From Actinomycetes bacterium (GTDB lineage Bacteria > Actinomycetota > Actinomycetes > Mycobacteriales > Mycobacteriaceae), in the NCBI GenBank assembly GCA_023461275.1, contig JAEYMI010000032.1:1-64000 (forward strand): DNA of 64,000 nt. The letters run 5' to 3'. Shown here piece after piece: positions 8,612 to 17,230 of the stretch (its first letter is position 1; every line of letters starts with the position of its first letter). The notes under the pieces were generated by a model, which did no database searches, had not been told where the DNA came from, and worked only from the letters and a program-made list of their open reading frames with translations. A program made the position numbers and the translations under genes.

Positions 8612-9724
8612 TCAGACGGTGACCAGGTCGCGGAGCCTGGCCAGTTTGGCGGGCCCGATGCCGTCGACCTCACCGAGTTGCTCAACCGAGGCGAAACGCC
8701 CGTTCTGCGTACGCCAGGCCACGATCGCCTTGGCGGTGACCGGGCCGACGCCGGGTAGCGCGTCGAGCTGCGCCTCGGTGGCGGTATTGAGATCGACCTT
8801 CCCGCCGGCCGCGGCCGGCGCACCCGCCGCGGTCGAGCCCGGTGCGCCGGAGCCGGCCGTACCGTTCCCACCCGGCGGCGCCGACCCGGCGTCGGCCGAG
8901 GAGACGACGTTGCTGCGCATCGACATCCGGCCGCCGTCCCCGGCGTATCCGACCAGGACCTGATCACCGTCTCGAAGCGGTTGAGCCATGTTGAGCGACA
9001 ACAGATCTGCACCGGCTCGCGCACCGCCCGCATGCTCGATCGCGTCGGCCACCCGGGCCTGCGGGCGCAGCCGGACCAGCCCCGGCCGTCGGACCAGTCC
9101 GACGACACTCACGACGAGTTCCGCGGGTGCGGCAGATTCCGGCGCCGCGGGTGATGACGACGGCGGGCCGGCCGACGGTGCCGCCGCCCTGGGCGCGGTC
9201 GGTCCCGCCGATATCGGGAAGGCCACCGGATCGGTCGGGATCGAACGATCCCGCAGCAGAGAGTATCCGGCGAATGCACATGCCAGCACCCCGATCGCAA
9301 TGATGACCAAGGCCGCCGGCGGCGCCATAACCGTTCTGCGCCGCGGAAATTCGTCGTCGTGGAGGTCGTCGTCGTGGAGGTCGTCGTCTCGACGGTCGTC
9401 TTCGTGCGGGTCGGCATTGGCCGGGTCGCGAGTGTACGACGGCGAATCGTCACCGTCGGGTGTCAGCCAGGTCGGCATCGCAGTGACTCCCCAGCCGCTC
9501 TGGTGGCCGGTGGTCGGGGCGGCGATCGCCGTGTCTCCTCCGACGGTGTCGAGGATCGTGTTATCAGGGACCGTGCTATCGAGCACCGTGTTATCAAGGA
9601 CCGTGTTATCAAGGACCGCGGTGTCGGCCGAGACGGCGAGCCTGTCCAGGGCGCTACGCCTGCCTCCCGGACGCGTCGGGCCCCAGCCATGATCCGACGG
9701 TGGTCGTGGCGCTGAGCTGTTCAT
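8612..9724 (-). CDS. comEA: ComEA-like helix-hairpin-helix DNA-binding protein
   Basis: A protein of about 370 residues. The C-terminus carries a tandem helix-hairpin-helix domain (VDLNTATEAQLDALPGVGPVT and following), typical of ComEA. An SLBB-type domain precedes it (VSVVGLVRRPGLVRLRPQ), and a single transmembrane helix precedes that (ALVIIAIGVLACAFAGYSLL). ComEA is a membrane-anchored DNA receptor for uptake by ComEC, encoded next. The cytoplasmic N-terminal region is atypical: it contains pentapeptide repeats of the VLDNT type and an Asp/His-rich stretch, both encoded by short tandem DNA repeats. ATG at 9724 was preferred over the TTG at 9733. Confidence 0.88.
   Translation of the reverse strand: MNSSAPRPPSDHGWGPTRPGGRRSALDRLAVSADTAVLDNTVLDNTVLDSTVPDNTILDTVGGDTAIAAPTTGHQSGWGVTAMPTWLTPDGDDSPSYTRDPANADPHEDDRRDDDLHDDDLHDDEFPRRRTVMAPPAALVIIAIGVLACAFAGYSLLRDRSIPTDPVAFPISAGPTAPRAAAPSAGPPSSSPAAPESAAPAELVVSVVGLVRRPGLVRLRPQARVADAIEHAGGARAGADLLSLNMAQPLRDGDQVLVGYAGDGGRMSMRSNVVSSADAGSAPPGGNGTAGSGAPGSTAAGAPAAAGGKVDLNTATEAQLDALPGVGPVTAKAIVAWRTQNGRFASVEQLGEVDGIGPAKLARLRDLVTV
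9358..9392 (-). repeat. in-frame repeat in comEA coding an acidic DDDLH stretch
   Basis: The 15-base unit GTCGTGGAGGTCGTC recurs in tandem and encodes the repeated Asp-Asp-Asp-Leu-His acidic stretch just before the transmembrane helix of ComEA. The repeat length is a multiple of three, so unit gain or loss would keep the reading frame. Confidence 0.6.
9558..9617 (-). repeat. four-copy 15-bp in-frame repeat in comEA
   Basis: Four consecutive 15-base units based on GTGTTATCAAGGACC occupy 9558-9572, 9573-9587, 9588-9602 and 9603-9617; the last two are identical. They encode the N-terminal VLDNT / VLDST / VPDNT pentapeptides of ComEA. A degenerate fifth unit precedes them at about 9543. Confidence 0.8.
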
Positions 9725-9850
9725 ACCCGGCAACGCTATGCGCCACAGAGTGTTCCGAACCGGCCGCCGATACGGATATCCGATATCTGTGGAACGATCA
9801 GCGACCCTGTGAATGAATGGGCGGCGCGGGAAGCCGACAGGCCGGTGCGC

Positions 9851-10711
9851 TCAGCCGACGTCGAGACCCTCGATCGGGTCGAGGTGGGTGCCGATCACCG
9901 TGCCGAGGGCACCGGCGCCGATGTGGACACCCAGGATCGGCCCCAGATCGACGATGATCTGCGAGGTCACCACCCGCAACCGGTCGACGAGCTGCGCCAT
10001 CATCTCACGTGCGAGCTCGTCGGATTGCGCGTGCTGTATGCCGACGGTGACCGCCCGACCGCCCGCCGATTCGACTGCGGCGTCAACCATCTTGGTGAGC
10101 GCCTTGGAGAACGTGCGGTGTCGTTCCTTCAAGGTCAGGGTGCCGTCGACCATGTGCAGGATCGGTTTGATCGACAACGCCGAGCCCAACAGTTTGCTCG
10201 CGGCACTGATCCGGCCGCTGTTGCGGAGGTTGTCGAGCTCGTGGAGGCAGACCATCGAGTCGACGGTGGCCGCCTGCCGGATCGCCGCCTCATAGACGCG
10301 GTCGCGGTCTGCCCCGCCCGCCGACGCCTGGGCCGCGGCGATCGCGGTGAATCCGACCGCCAACCCCACCGACCGCGCGTCGACGACGCGCACCTGACCG
10401 GAGAACTTCTCGGCGGCCAACCGCGCCGCCGCCCACGTGCCGGACAGTCGGCGGGACATGTGCACGGCCACCACCCCGTCGCCGTCGCTGGCGGCGACCG
10501 CCTTCTCGAAGACCTCGGCCAGATCATGTGGATTGGACCCGGCGGTGGTGACCCCGGGCGCGGAGATGATGCCGGCGGGCATCTCATCGACGCCGTCAAG
10601 GTAGTCGACGCCGTCCACGGTCAGGTGCAACGGCACCTGACGGATCCCGTAGTGCGTTGCCACACCGTCCGGGATTCGGGCGGAAGAGTCTGTGACGACG
10701 ACGACAGGCAC
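9851..10711 (-). CDS. DegV family fatty-acid-binding protein
   Basis: A 286-residue DegV protein. It begins MPVVVVTDSSARIPDGVA, where the TDSSA loop binds the fatty-acid carboxylate in this family, and the second-domain glycine-rich region follows near the C-terminus (LGPILGVHIGAGALGTVI). In Firmicutes, DegV proteins (FakB) present fatty acids to the kinase FakA. A FakA-like DAK protein is encoded about 10 kb away in this window. The gene starts with GTG and lies just downstream of octT in the same direction, matching the mycobacterial gpgP-octT-degV order. Whether it functions in fatty acid kinase activity or in MGLP acylation is unknown. Confidence 0.9.
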   Translation of the reverse strand: MPVVVVTDSSARIPDGVATHYGIRQVPLHLTVDGVDYLDGVDEMPAGIISAPGVTTAGSNPHDLAEVFEKAVAASDGDGVVAVHMSRRLSGTWAAARLAAEKFSGQVRVVDARSVGLAVGFTAIAAAQASAGGADRDRVYEAAIRQAATVDSMVCLHELDNLRNSGRISAASKLLGSALSIKPILHMVDGTLTLKERHRTFSKALTKMVDAAVESAGGRAVTVGIQHAQSDELAREMMAQLVDRLRVVTSQIIVDLGPILGVHIGAGALGTVIGTHLDPIEGLDVG

Positions 10712-10776
10712 GGCTCTACGTTAGTCGGTCCACGTCACACCACGACCACTGCGTTGGTCACTCTCTGCGTCGGATC

Positions 10777-11514
10777 TCATTCGAGGGCGTCGGACACCGT
10801 GGGCACGGTCAGCTCGGCGAGGCGCTGGTGGCATCGGAAGCCCCAGTGGATACCGTCGGGATTCATCTGCGCCGCGGGGTCGTCGAATTCGTCGCGGGTG
10901 ATCGGATAGAAGTCGACGCACGCCAACCCATGCTCGTCGGCCCACCGCATGATGGCGGCGGTTGTCGGGATTCGTCCGGCGTGGACGTAGCCGTAGTACG
11001 GGCTGCGGTGCGTGGACGGCAGACAGACGATGATCGGCAGCTCGGGACGCAGGTGGGCGATCGCGGCCCTGGTCTTCTCCAGATACTCCACGGTGACCGA
11101 CGGTGGCAGCGCGAGCGGCCAGCCGACCGGGGACAACCGTGGCTGCAACCACTGATACCCGTCGCGGACCAGTTGTCGCAGTCGGTTGGGTCGCAGGTAG
11201 CGAATCTGCTCGCGCAGCGCCGTCGGCAGCGGCGACGGGAGGCTGTCCATACCGCCGACGGCCAGGATCACCGCATCGGCCGAGGGCATCGTCGCCCAGA
11301 TGTTGGGGTCCTGGGTGAGAGCCCACCACACGTCGCGGCTGGTCCAACCGATGCGGCCGAACAACCGGACCTCGCGTCCGCACCGCTGTCCGACGATGTT
11401 GGGCCAGATGCGCCGATCATCGGCCGGCAGTCCACCCTCGGGGCCGTAGTACGCCAATGAATCCGACAGCACCAGCAGCGGTCCCGGCCGCGCCGGGTCC
11501 CGGACTGGGGTCAC
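10777..11514 (-). CDS. octT: diglucosylglycerate octanoyltransferase, SGNH-hydrolase fold
   Basis: A 245-residue protein with an SGNH-hydrolase layout: a nucleophile block LLVLSDSLAYYGPEGG near the N-terminus, a VGGMD segment in the middle, and the C-terminal NPDGIHWGFRCHQRL containing the catalytic Asp and His. In mycobacteria the orthologue OctT transfers octanoate to diglucosylglycerate early in methylglucose lipopolysaccharide synthesis, and its neighbour is gpgP, as here. The long upstream ORF extension to 11835 overlaps gpgP. The GTG at 11514 overlaps the gpgP stop by four bases (GTGA) and is the natural coupled start. The assignment rests on sequence pattern and synteny. Confidence 0.8.
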   Translation of the reverse strand: MTPVRDPARPGPLLVLSDSLAYYGPEGGLPADDRRIWPNIVGQRCGREVRLFGRIGWTSRDVWWALTQDPNIWATMPSADAVILAVGGMDSLPSPLPTALREQIRYLRPNRLRQLVRDGYQWLQPRLSPVGWPLALPPSVTVEYLEKTRAAIAHLRPELPIIVCLPSTHRSPYYGYVHAGRIPTTAAIMRWADEHGLACVDFYPITRDEFDDPAAQMNPDGIHWGFRCHQRLAELTVPTVSDALE

Positions 11515-12224
11515 TGCACCGCGGCGTCGGCGACCTCGGCCGAGGCGTTCCACACGTCCAGCCGCCACCGCGGGGATGCGTCGGGCATGCCGTGCCCGGA
11601 CAACTGCACCCAGCTGGTGTTGGCGAGCCCGCCGAAGACCGGCCAGTTGGCGTGCGGCAGGTCCAGGAGCGCGGCCGTCATCGCCGCGATCACCCCACCA
11701 TGGGCGACGAGCACCACCGGCGCCTCCGGGGTGTCCCCGCTTCCCCACTCCGGTGTCGTTGCCAGCAGTTCGTCGACCAACGGGGTGGCCCGGGCGGCGA
11801 CGTCGATCCGGCTCTCCCCGTTCGGTGGCCGCCACGTGGCGTCGTCACGCCAGATCATGCGGGCGCCGGGCATCGCGGCGTCGACGTCGAGATGGGTCAG
11901 GCCCTGCCAGTCTCCGAGATGGGTTTCGCGCAGCCGCACGTCGGTGTCCACCGGCAGCCCGGTGATGATCGACAGCGCTTCAGCGGTGTCGCGCGCACGC
12001 CGCAGATCCGACGATCGGATCAGCAGTGGATTTCGTTGCGCCAACGCCACGGCAGCCGACTTGGCTTGTCGCACACCAAGATCGGTGAGATCGGTGTCCA
12101 GCTGACCCTGCATCCGACTGTTCGCGTTGTATTCGGTCTGACCGTGTCGCAACAGGATCAGACGTCGCACCACCGGCGTGAGCCGCTCCACCGATGTGTC
12201 GTGGGAATCGGGTTCAAAGCTCAC
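11511..12224 (-). CDS. gpgP: glucosyl-3-phosphoglycerate phosphatase, histidine phosphatase family
   Basis: About 237 residues. The catalytic phosphohistidine motif LILLRHGQTEYN lies near the N-terminus, and the second conserved His sits in VLVAHGGVI near residue 180. Broad phosphoglycerate-mutase-like enzymes share this pattern. The position directly before octT and after rsfS is that of mycobacterial GpgP, which dephosphorylates glucosyl-3-phosphoglycerate in MGLP synthesis. The GTG at 12224 overlaps the rsfS end by 11 bases and is the likely start, although a GTG closer to the motif is also possible. The Asn-Ala-Asn sequence around position 33 is typical of this clade. Confidence 0.8.
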   Translation of the reverse strand: MSFEPDSHDTSVERLTPVVRRLILLRHGQTEYNANSRMQGQLDTDLTDLGVRQAKSAAVALAQRNPLLIRSSDLRRARDTAEALSIITGLPVDTDVRLRETHLGDWQGLTHLDVDAAMPGARMIWRDDATWRPPNGESRIDVAARATPLVDELLATTPEWGSGDTPEAPVVLVAHGGVIAAMTAALLDLPHANWPVFGGLANTSWVQLSGHGMPDASPRWRLDVWNASAEVADAAVQ

Positions 12225-12627
12225 TGCCGGATCCCGACTGGCTCGAACCCGGCCGGCTGGAATCCGACTGGACGATACCGACATCGACGATCGGGCAGTC
12301 CCGCCACAGCCGCTCGAGCGCGTAGAAGTCACGCTCGTCACTGTGCTGGATGTGCACCACGATGTCGGCGTAATCGAGCAGCGCCCAACGGCCTTCGCGG
12401 GTTCCCTCGCGACGCACCGGCTTGTATCCGGCCTCGCGTAGCTTGTCCTCCACCTCGTCGACGATGGAGTTGACCTGTCGCTCGTTGTCGGCCGACGCGA
12501 TCACGAACAGGTCGGTGATGACGAGTTGCTCGGAGACGTCGATCACCGTGACGTTGGTTGCAATCTTGTCCGCCGCCGCATGTGCGGCGATCGTAGCCAT
12601 CGAGATGGCTTCTGGTGACGCGGTCAC
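12214..12627 (-). CDS. rsfS: ribosome silencing factor
   Basis: About 137 residues of the RsfS/Iojap family, with conserved segments VTVIDVSEQLVITDLFVIAS and EGRWALLDYADIVVHIQ. RsfS binds L14 of the large subunit and blocks subunit joining during starvation. The track-level frame extends to 13014 through nadD. A GTG at 12627 preceded by AAAGGGA (spacing about 5) gives the right length and is chosen. The C-terminus carries a low-complexity Ser/Gly tail overlapping the gpgP start, unlike shorter homologues. It is downstream of nadD as in most bacteria. Confidence 0.92.
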   Translation of the reverse strand: MTASPEAISMATIAAHAAADKIATNVTVIDVSEQLVITDLFVIASADNERQVNSIVDEVEDKLREAGYKPVRREGTREGRWALLDYADIVVHIQHSDERDFYALERLWRDCPIVDVGIVQSDSSRPGSSQSGSGSEL

Positions 12628-12694
12628 TCGTTCCCTTTCGAGGTGCTCAGGCTGTCGGTGGTGCGCAGGCTTTCGGTGGTGCTCAGGCTTCTGG

Positions 12695-13378
12695 TCACGG
12701 TGCTGATACCCCTGGCGCGGATGCCAACGACGGACGATACAGGCGTCGCTTGGCGATGTACTGAACGACGCCGTCGGGGACCAGGTACCAGACCGGCCGC
12801 CCCTGTCCGGCCCGCTGCCGGCACTCGGTCGAGGAGATGGCCAGCGCGGGGATCTCGAGCAGTTGCAGCGTGCCCTCCGGGAGCGCTTCCAGATGCTTGG
12901 CCAGGTGTTTGGCGTGCAGCTCGTAACCGGGCCGGCTGACACCGACGAAGTTGGCGAGCTCGAACAGTTCTTCCCAGTCCTGCCACGACAGGATCGACTC
13001 CAGCGCGTCGGCACCGGTGATGAAGTAGAGGTGGGCCTCGGGGTGCAGTCTGCGCAGGTCCCGCAACGTGTCGACGGTATAGGTGTCGCCCTCGCGGTCG
13101 ACGTCGACGCGGCTCACGCTGAACTGCGGATTCGAGGCGGTGGCGATGACCGTCATCAGGTAGCGGTCCTCGGCGGGGCTGACCGAGGTGGCACCGGCGG
13201 CGCCCGGCGCCGGTCCGTCGAGCTTCTGCCACGGGCGGCCGGTGGGAACGAAGATGACTTCGTCGAGTTCGAATCGGTGGGCCACCTCGCTGGCGGCCAC
13301 CAGGTGTCCGTTATGGATCGGATCGAAGGTCCCGCCCATCACACCGATGCGGCGCGCACGCGGTCGGTCGGGTGACAT
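12695..13378 (-). CDS. nadD: nicotinate-nucleotide adenylyltransferase
   Basis: A 227-residue NadD with the nucleotidyltransferase signature GGTFDPIHNGHL at residues 15-26 and the C-terminal ISSTECR motif (in place of the common ISST-x-IR). It converts nicotinate mononucleotide and ATP to deamido-NAD in the cytosol. It is followed by rsfS with a 67-base gap, the common actinobacterial order. Length and both substrate-binding motifs are intact. Confidence 0.95.
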   Translation of the reverse strand: MSPDRPRARRIGVMGGTFDPIHNGHLVAASEVAHRFELDEVIFVPTGRPWQKLDGPAPGAAGATSVSPAEDRYLMTVIATASNPQFSVSRVDVDREGDTYTVDTLRDLRRLHPEAHLYFITGADALESILSWQDWEELFELANFVGVSRPGYELHAKHLAKHLEALPEGTLQLLEIPALAISSTECRQRAGQGRPVWYLVPDGVVQYIAKRRLYRPSLASAPGVSAP

Positions 13379-13459
13379 GGAGGTTGACTTTACCCGCCGA
13401 CGCGCCGCCGGGCGCCGTCGACGCCGCAGGTGTGCACACAGTCAGACCTGGAGGATGGG

Positions 13460-14908
13460 TCAGACCGGCAGGATGTCGGCGATGGCGCGGGCCAGCTGGG
13501 TCGCGTTGCGGCACTCGAACATCTCGATGATCTCGGCGTAGCTGGTCGCCACCGAATCTCCAGCACCCCAGTGGCGCCGATCCTCGGGATTGAGCCAGTA
13601 GGCATGCCGGGCCCGTTCGACGAGCTCACGCAATGCCGCCAACCGGGGGTCGTGGTAGTTGGTTCGTCCGTCGCCGAGGATCAGCAATGCTCCGCGATGG
13701 GTCAGTGAGTCACCGTGGTCGGCCACGAATCCGCGGAGCATGTTGCCGTAGTCGGAGTGCCCGTCGCGGGTGCTGATCTTCGCGGTGGTGATCATCCGGT
13801 GCATGCTGGCCCCGAAATCCTCATCGGCCGATCCACGGTCGAAGTAGTCGGTGACCTCGTCGACGGTGTCGACGAAGGCGAACACCCGCACCTTCGAGAA
13901 CTGTTGTCGCAGTGCGTACACCAGCCGGAGGGTGAACTGGGAGAAGCCGGCGACCGAGCCGGAGACGTCGCAGATGATGACGAGTTCGGGTCGGCCGGGC
14001 CGCGGTTTGCGGTGGGTGAGTTCGATCGGGACACCGCCGGTGGACATCGACGCCCGCAGGGTTTTGCGCACGTCGACGGCGCCGTGGTGAGCTCGTCGGC
14101 GCCGGGTTTCGAGTTTGGCGGCCAGCAGCCGCGCCAACGGTTCGATGGTGCGTCGGATCTCGGCGAGATCCTTTGCGCCCGCGGAGAGGAAGTTGATGTT
14201 CTCGGGTAAGGCGGGGACGGCGTAGTCGGCCACCCGGTCGCGGCCGTTGCGATCGGCCATCCGGCGCTGTGTTTCGGTTTCGATCGCCGCGCGTAGGTCG
14301 GCGGCGCGTGCACCGGCGGCCTTCCGGTAGCGCTCGGCTGTCCCGGCGCGATCACCGAGTGTGTCGTCGTCGTCGGCACCGCCGAGTTCCATTGCGGCGG
14401 CGATCTTGGCGATCAGCGTCTGCGGATTGACCGCGGAGACAGCCTGATACGCCGAGAACGCCTCACCACGGGTGGAGGTGTACTGGCCGAGTTCGTCGAC
14501 GATCTGCCCGACCATCTGTTCCATGCGTCCGTCACGTTGCGCGGCGTCGTCGGCGAGGAGTTCGGCGAGCATCTCACGCAGTGCCTCGATATCGACCTCG
14601 CCGGAGGCGGTGCGCGGAAGGTCGGTGCCCGACGTGCGGACACCGATGGCCGACGGAAACCACAGATCGAAGACGATGTCGAAGACCCGACGATGCATGT
14701 GGTCATTGAGCAGGCTCGCCGCCAGCCCCTCGCGAACCTGCGAACGATCTAGCAGGTCAAGCACTTCCAGCGTCCGGGCGGCATCGATCAGCCCGGACGG
14801 TCCGACGGTGATCCCACGGGACCGCAGATCGTCGACGAACCCGGTCAGATGATCGACGATCGGCACGTCACCGGATATCACCGGCGCCGACGAACCCGGG
14901 CGCGGCAT
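13460..14908 (-). CDS. VWA-domain (CoxE-like) protein
   Basis: A 482-residue protein with a C-terminal von Willebrand A domain. The MIDAS motif is in the form DVSGS (in ICDVSGSVAGFS), with an LGDGRTNYHDPRL block further on. The N-terminal half is a helical region typical of the CoxE/YehP-like partners of MoxR ATPases. Its ATG overlaps the stop of the MoxR gene by one base (TGATG), so the two are translationally coupled. MoxR/VWA pairs act as chaperones in maturation or metal insertion of client proteins; the client here is unknown. Confidence 0.85.
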   Translation of the reverse strand: MPRPGSSAPVISGDVPIVDHLTGFVDDLRSRGITVGPSGLIDAARTLEVLDLLDRSQVREGLAASLLNDHMHRRVFDIVFDLWFPSAIGVRTSGTDLPRTASGEVDIEALREMLAELLADDAAQRDGRMEQMVGQIVDELGQYTSTRGEAFSAYQAVSAVNPQTLIAKIAAAMELGGADDDDTLGDRAGTAERYRKAAGARAADLRAAIETETQRRMADRNGRDRVADYAVPALPENINFLSAGAKDLAEIRRTIEPLARLLAAKLETRRRRAHHGAVDVRKTLRASMSTGGVPIELTHRKPRPGRPELVIICDVSGSVAGFSQFTLRLVYALRQQFSKVRVFAFVDTVDEVTDYFDRGSADEDFGASMHRMITTAKISTRDGHSDYGNMLRGFVADHGDSLTHRGALLILGDGRTNYHDPRLAALRELVERARHAYWLNPEDRRHWGAGDSVATSYAEIIEMFECRNATQLARAIADILPV

Positions 14909-15861
14909 CAGCCCAGCTTGAGTTCTTTGAGCGCGGTCTTCAGATCGGGTCGATGTTTGAGAACCACACCCAGTGTCCGGGAGATCAGGCCGTCGTCGAG
15001 TCCGCCGTCACGTCGCCCACGCGCCTTGTCCCCGGCCTTCTCCCCCACCCCCAGTGCGAGCAGGGTGTTGGCCCAGTCGATGGTCTCGGCCACCGACGGC
15101 TTCTTGCGCAGATCCAGGGTGCGCAGCACTCCGATCACCCGAACCAGTTCGGCGGCAAGCGCATCCGACAGACCCGGCACTCGCGACGAGAGGATCTCCC
15201 GCTCCCGAACCGCATCCGGGAAGTCGATGTAGAGGTAGAGGCAGCGCCGTTTGAGGGCCTCGGACAGTTCGCGGGTGGCATTCGACGTCAGCAGGACGAT
15301 CGGTCGGCGACGGGCGGCGACGGTTCCCATCTCGGGGATGGTGACCGCGAAGTCGCTGAGCACCTCGAGCAGCAGCCCCTCCATGTCGACGTCGGCCTTG
15401 TCCACCTCGTCGATCAGCAGGACGGTCGGTTCGTCGCGGGAGATGGCCCGCAGCAGCGGTCGCGGCAGCAGGAACTCGTCGGAGAAGATGTCAGCCTTGG
15501 CGTCGGCCCACTCGCGGTTGCCGGTGGCCTGGATGTGCAGGATCTGCTTGGCGTGGTTCCACTCGTAGAGTGCGCGCGCCTCGTCGATTCCCTCGTAACA
15601 CTGCAACCGGATCAGTTCGGCACCGGTCGACGCGGCGATCGCCCGCGCGAGCTCGGTCTTGCCGACACCGGCCGGACCCTCCACGAGAAGTGGTTTGCCG
15701 AGCCGGTCGGCCAGGAAGGTCGAGGTGGCGGTCGCATCATCGGCGAGGTAGCCGGTGGCGCGCAGCCGGTCGGTGACGTCGGTGACCCCGGTGAACGACG
15801 GGACGGTTGCGGGTCCGGCTCCGGACTGCGCGTCGGCGGTGGTCGTCTTGGATTCGCTCAT
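14908..15861 (-). CDS. MoxR-family AAA+ ATPase
   Basis: A 317-residue AAA+ ATPase with Walker A GPAGVGKTELARA, Walker B VLLIDEVDKAD, and sensor region LTSNATRELSEALKRRCLYLYIDFP. It belongs to the MoxR group that partners with VWA proteins, encoded immediately downstream with a one-base overlap. An ORF extension reaches 15900, but the ATG at 15861 overlaps the proA stop by one base and is preferred. The order proA-MoxR-VWA is as in mycobacteria, suggesting shared transcription without an obvious metabolic link. Confidence 0.9.
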   Translation of the reverse strand: MSESKTTTADAQSGAGPATVPSFTGVTDVTDRLRATGYLADDATATSTFLADRLGKPLLVEGPAGVGKTELARAIAASTGAELIRLQCYEGIDEARALYEWNHAKQILHIQATGNREWADAKADIFSDEFLLPRPLLRAISRDEPTVLLIDEVDKADVDMEGLLLEVLSDFAVTIPEMGTVAARRRPIVLLTSNATRELSEALKRRCLYLYIDFPDAVREREILSSRVPGLSDALAAELVRVIGVLRTLDLRKKPSVAETIDWANTLLALGVGEKAGDKARGRRDGGLDDGLISRTLGVVLKHRPDLKTALKELKLG

Positions 15862-17129
15862 CAGGCGGGCCGGACGTGTCCGTCGCCCCACACGATCCAC
15901 TTGGTCGAGGTGAGTTCGGGTAGTCCCATCGGTCCGCGGGCGTGCAGTTTCTGCGTCGAGATACCGATTTCGGCACCGAAACCGAACTGTTCACCATCGG
16001 TGAAGGCGGTCGACGCATTGACCATCACCGCTGCGGCGTCGACGCGGGCGGTGAATTCGCGGGCGGCGGACAGGTCGGTGGTGACAATGGCCTCGGTGTG
16101 GCCGGTGCCGTAGGTGTCGATGTGCGCGACGGCGGCGTCGAGATCGTCGACGACCTTGATCGCGATGTCCATCGACAGGTACTCGTCGGTCCAATCCGAT
16201 TCCGTCGCCGGTTCCATCCCCGCTTCGTCGCCGTGGATGACCACACCCTGGGCCTGAAGCACCTGGCTGATCTTCGGCAATGCGTCGGCCGCGACCGCCT
16301 TGTCGATCAGCACCGTCTCGGCCGCGTTGCACACGCTGGGTCGGCGGACCTTGGAATTGAGGATGATCCGGGTGGCCACGTCGAGGTCGGCCAGCGCGTG
16401 GACGTAGACGTGGCAGTTGCCGGTACCGGTTTCGATGGTCGGCACGGTGGCGTTGGCGACGACGGCGTTGATCAGCCCGGCGCCGCCACGCGGGATCACC
16501 ACATCGACCAGACCGCGGGCCTGGATCAGCGCGGTCACGCTGGACCGGTCGGCGCTGGGCAGCAGCGACACGACGTCGGGGTTGATCCCGTTGTCTTTCA
16601 CCACTTCTCGCAGCACGCCGACGAGCGCGGCGTTGGAATCGGCCGCCGACGACGAGCCGCGCAGGAGCACGGCGTTGCCGGATTTGAACGCGATCCCGAA
16701 GGCGTCGACGGTGACGTTGGGCCGCGCCTCGTAGACGATTCCGACCACGCCGAGCGGCACTCGGACCTGGCGCAGTTCCAAGCCGTTGGGCAGGGTTTTG
16801 CCGTCGACGACGTCGCCGATCGGGTCCGGCAGGACCGCGACCTGTCGAAGTCCGTTGGCGATACCGGTGACCCGCTCTGGCGTGAGCCGTAGGCGGTCGA
16901 GCAGGCTCGCCTCGGTCCCGTCGTTCTCGGCGCGTTCGATGTCGGCGGCGTTGGCAGCCAGGATCTCCTCGGCACGAGCCTCGATGGCGTCTGCGGCGGC
17001 CAGCAGGACGTCGTTCTTGGCCGTCGTGGTCAGGCCGGCGAGAACCTTCGACGCGACGCGCGCGGCGGCAGCCTGATCCCGGACGATCTGCTCGGTGTCG
17101 ACGACCGGCTCGGCGGTGGGTGCGCTCAT
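15861..17129 (-). CDS. proA: glutamate-5-semialdehyde dehydrogenase (gamma-glutamyl phosphate reductase)
   Basis: A 422-residue NADPH-dependent reductase converting gamma-glutamyl phosphate to glutamate semialdehyde in proline synthesis. The catalytic Cys sits in RRPSVCNAAETVL (about residue 267), and the family motif VIPRGGAGLINAVV is present. Full family length, ATG start. proB is not in the window. It is the first gene of a proA-MoxR-VWA run. Confidence 0.95.
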   Translation of the reverse strand: MSAPTAEPVVDTEQIVRDQAAAARVASKVLAGLTTTAKNDVLLAAADAIEARAEEILAANAADIERAENDGTEASLLDRLRLTPERVTGIANGLRQVAVLPDPIGDVVDGKTLPNGLELRQVRVPLGVVGIVYEARPNVTVDAFGIAFKSGNAVLLRGSSSAADSNAALVGVLREVVKDNGINPDVVSLLPSADRSSVTALIQARGLVDVVIPRGGAGLINAVVANATVPTIETGTGNCHVYVHALADLDVATRIILNSKVRRPSVCNAAETVLIDKAVAADALPKISQVLQAQGVVIHGDEAGMEPATESDWTDEYLSMDIAIKVVDDLDAAVAHIDTYGTGHTEAIVTTDLSAAREFTARVDAAAVMVNASTAFTDGEQFGFGAEIGISTQKLHARGPMGLPELTSTKWIVWGDGHVRPA

Positions 17130-17230
17130 GAATCCTCGAGACGTGGGCGGACGATAGGTAACACCCCAAGCCTAGCCAACGTCCATGAACTGCCCAAACA
17201 CGGCTTTCGGACAGACCCGGCCAACCTCGA

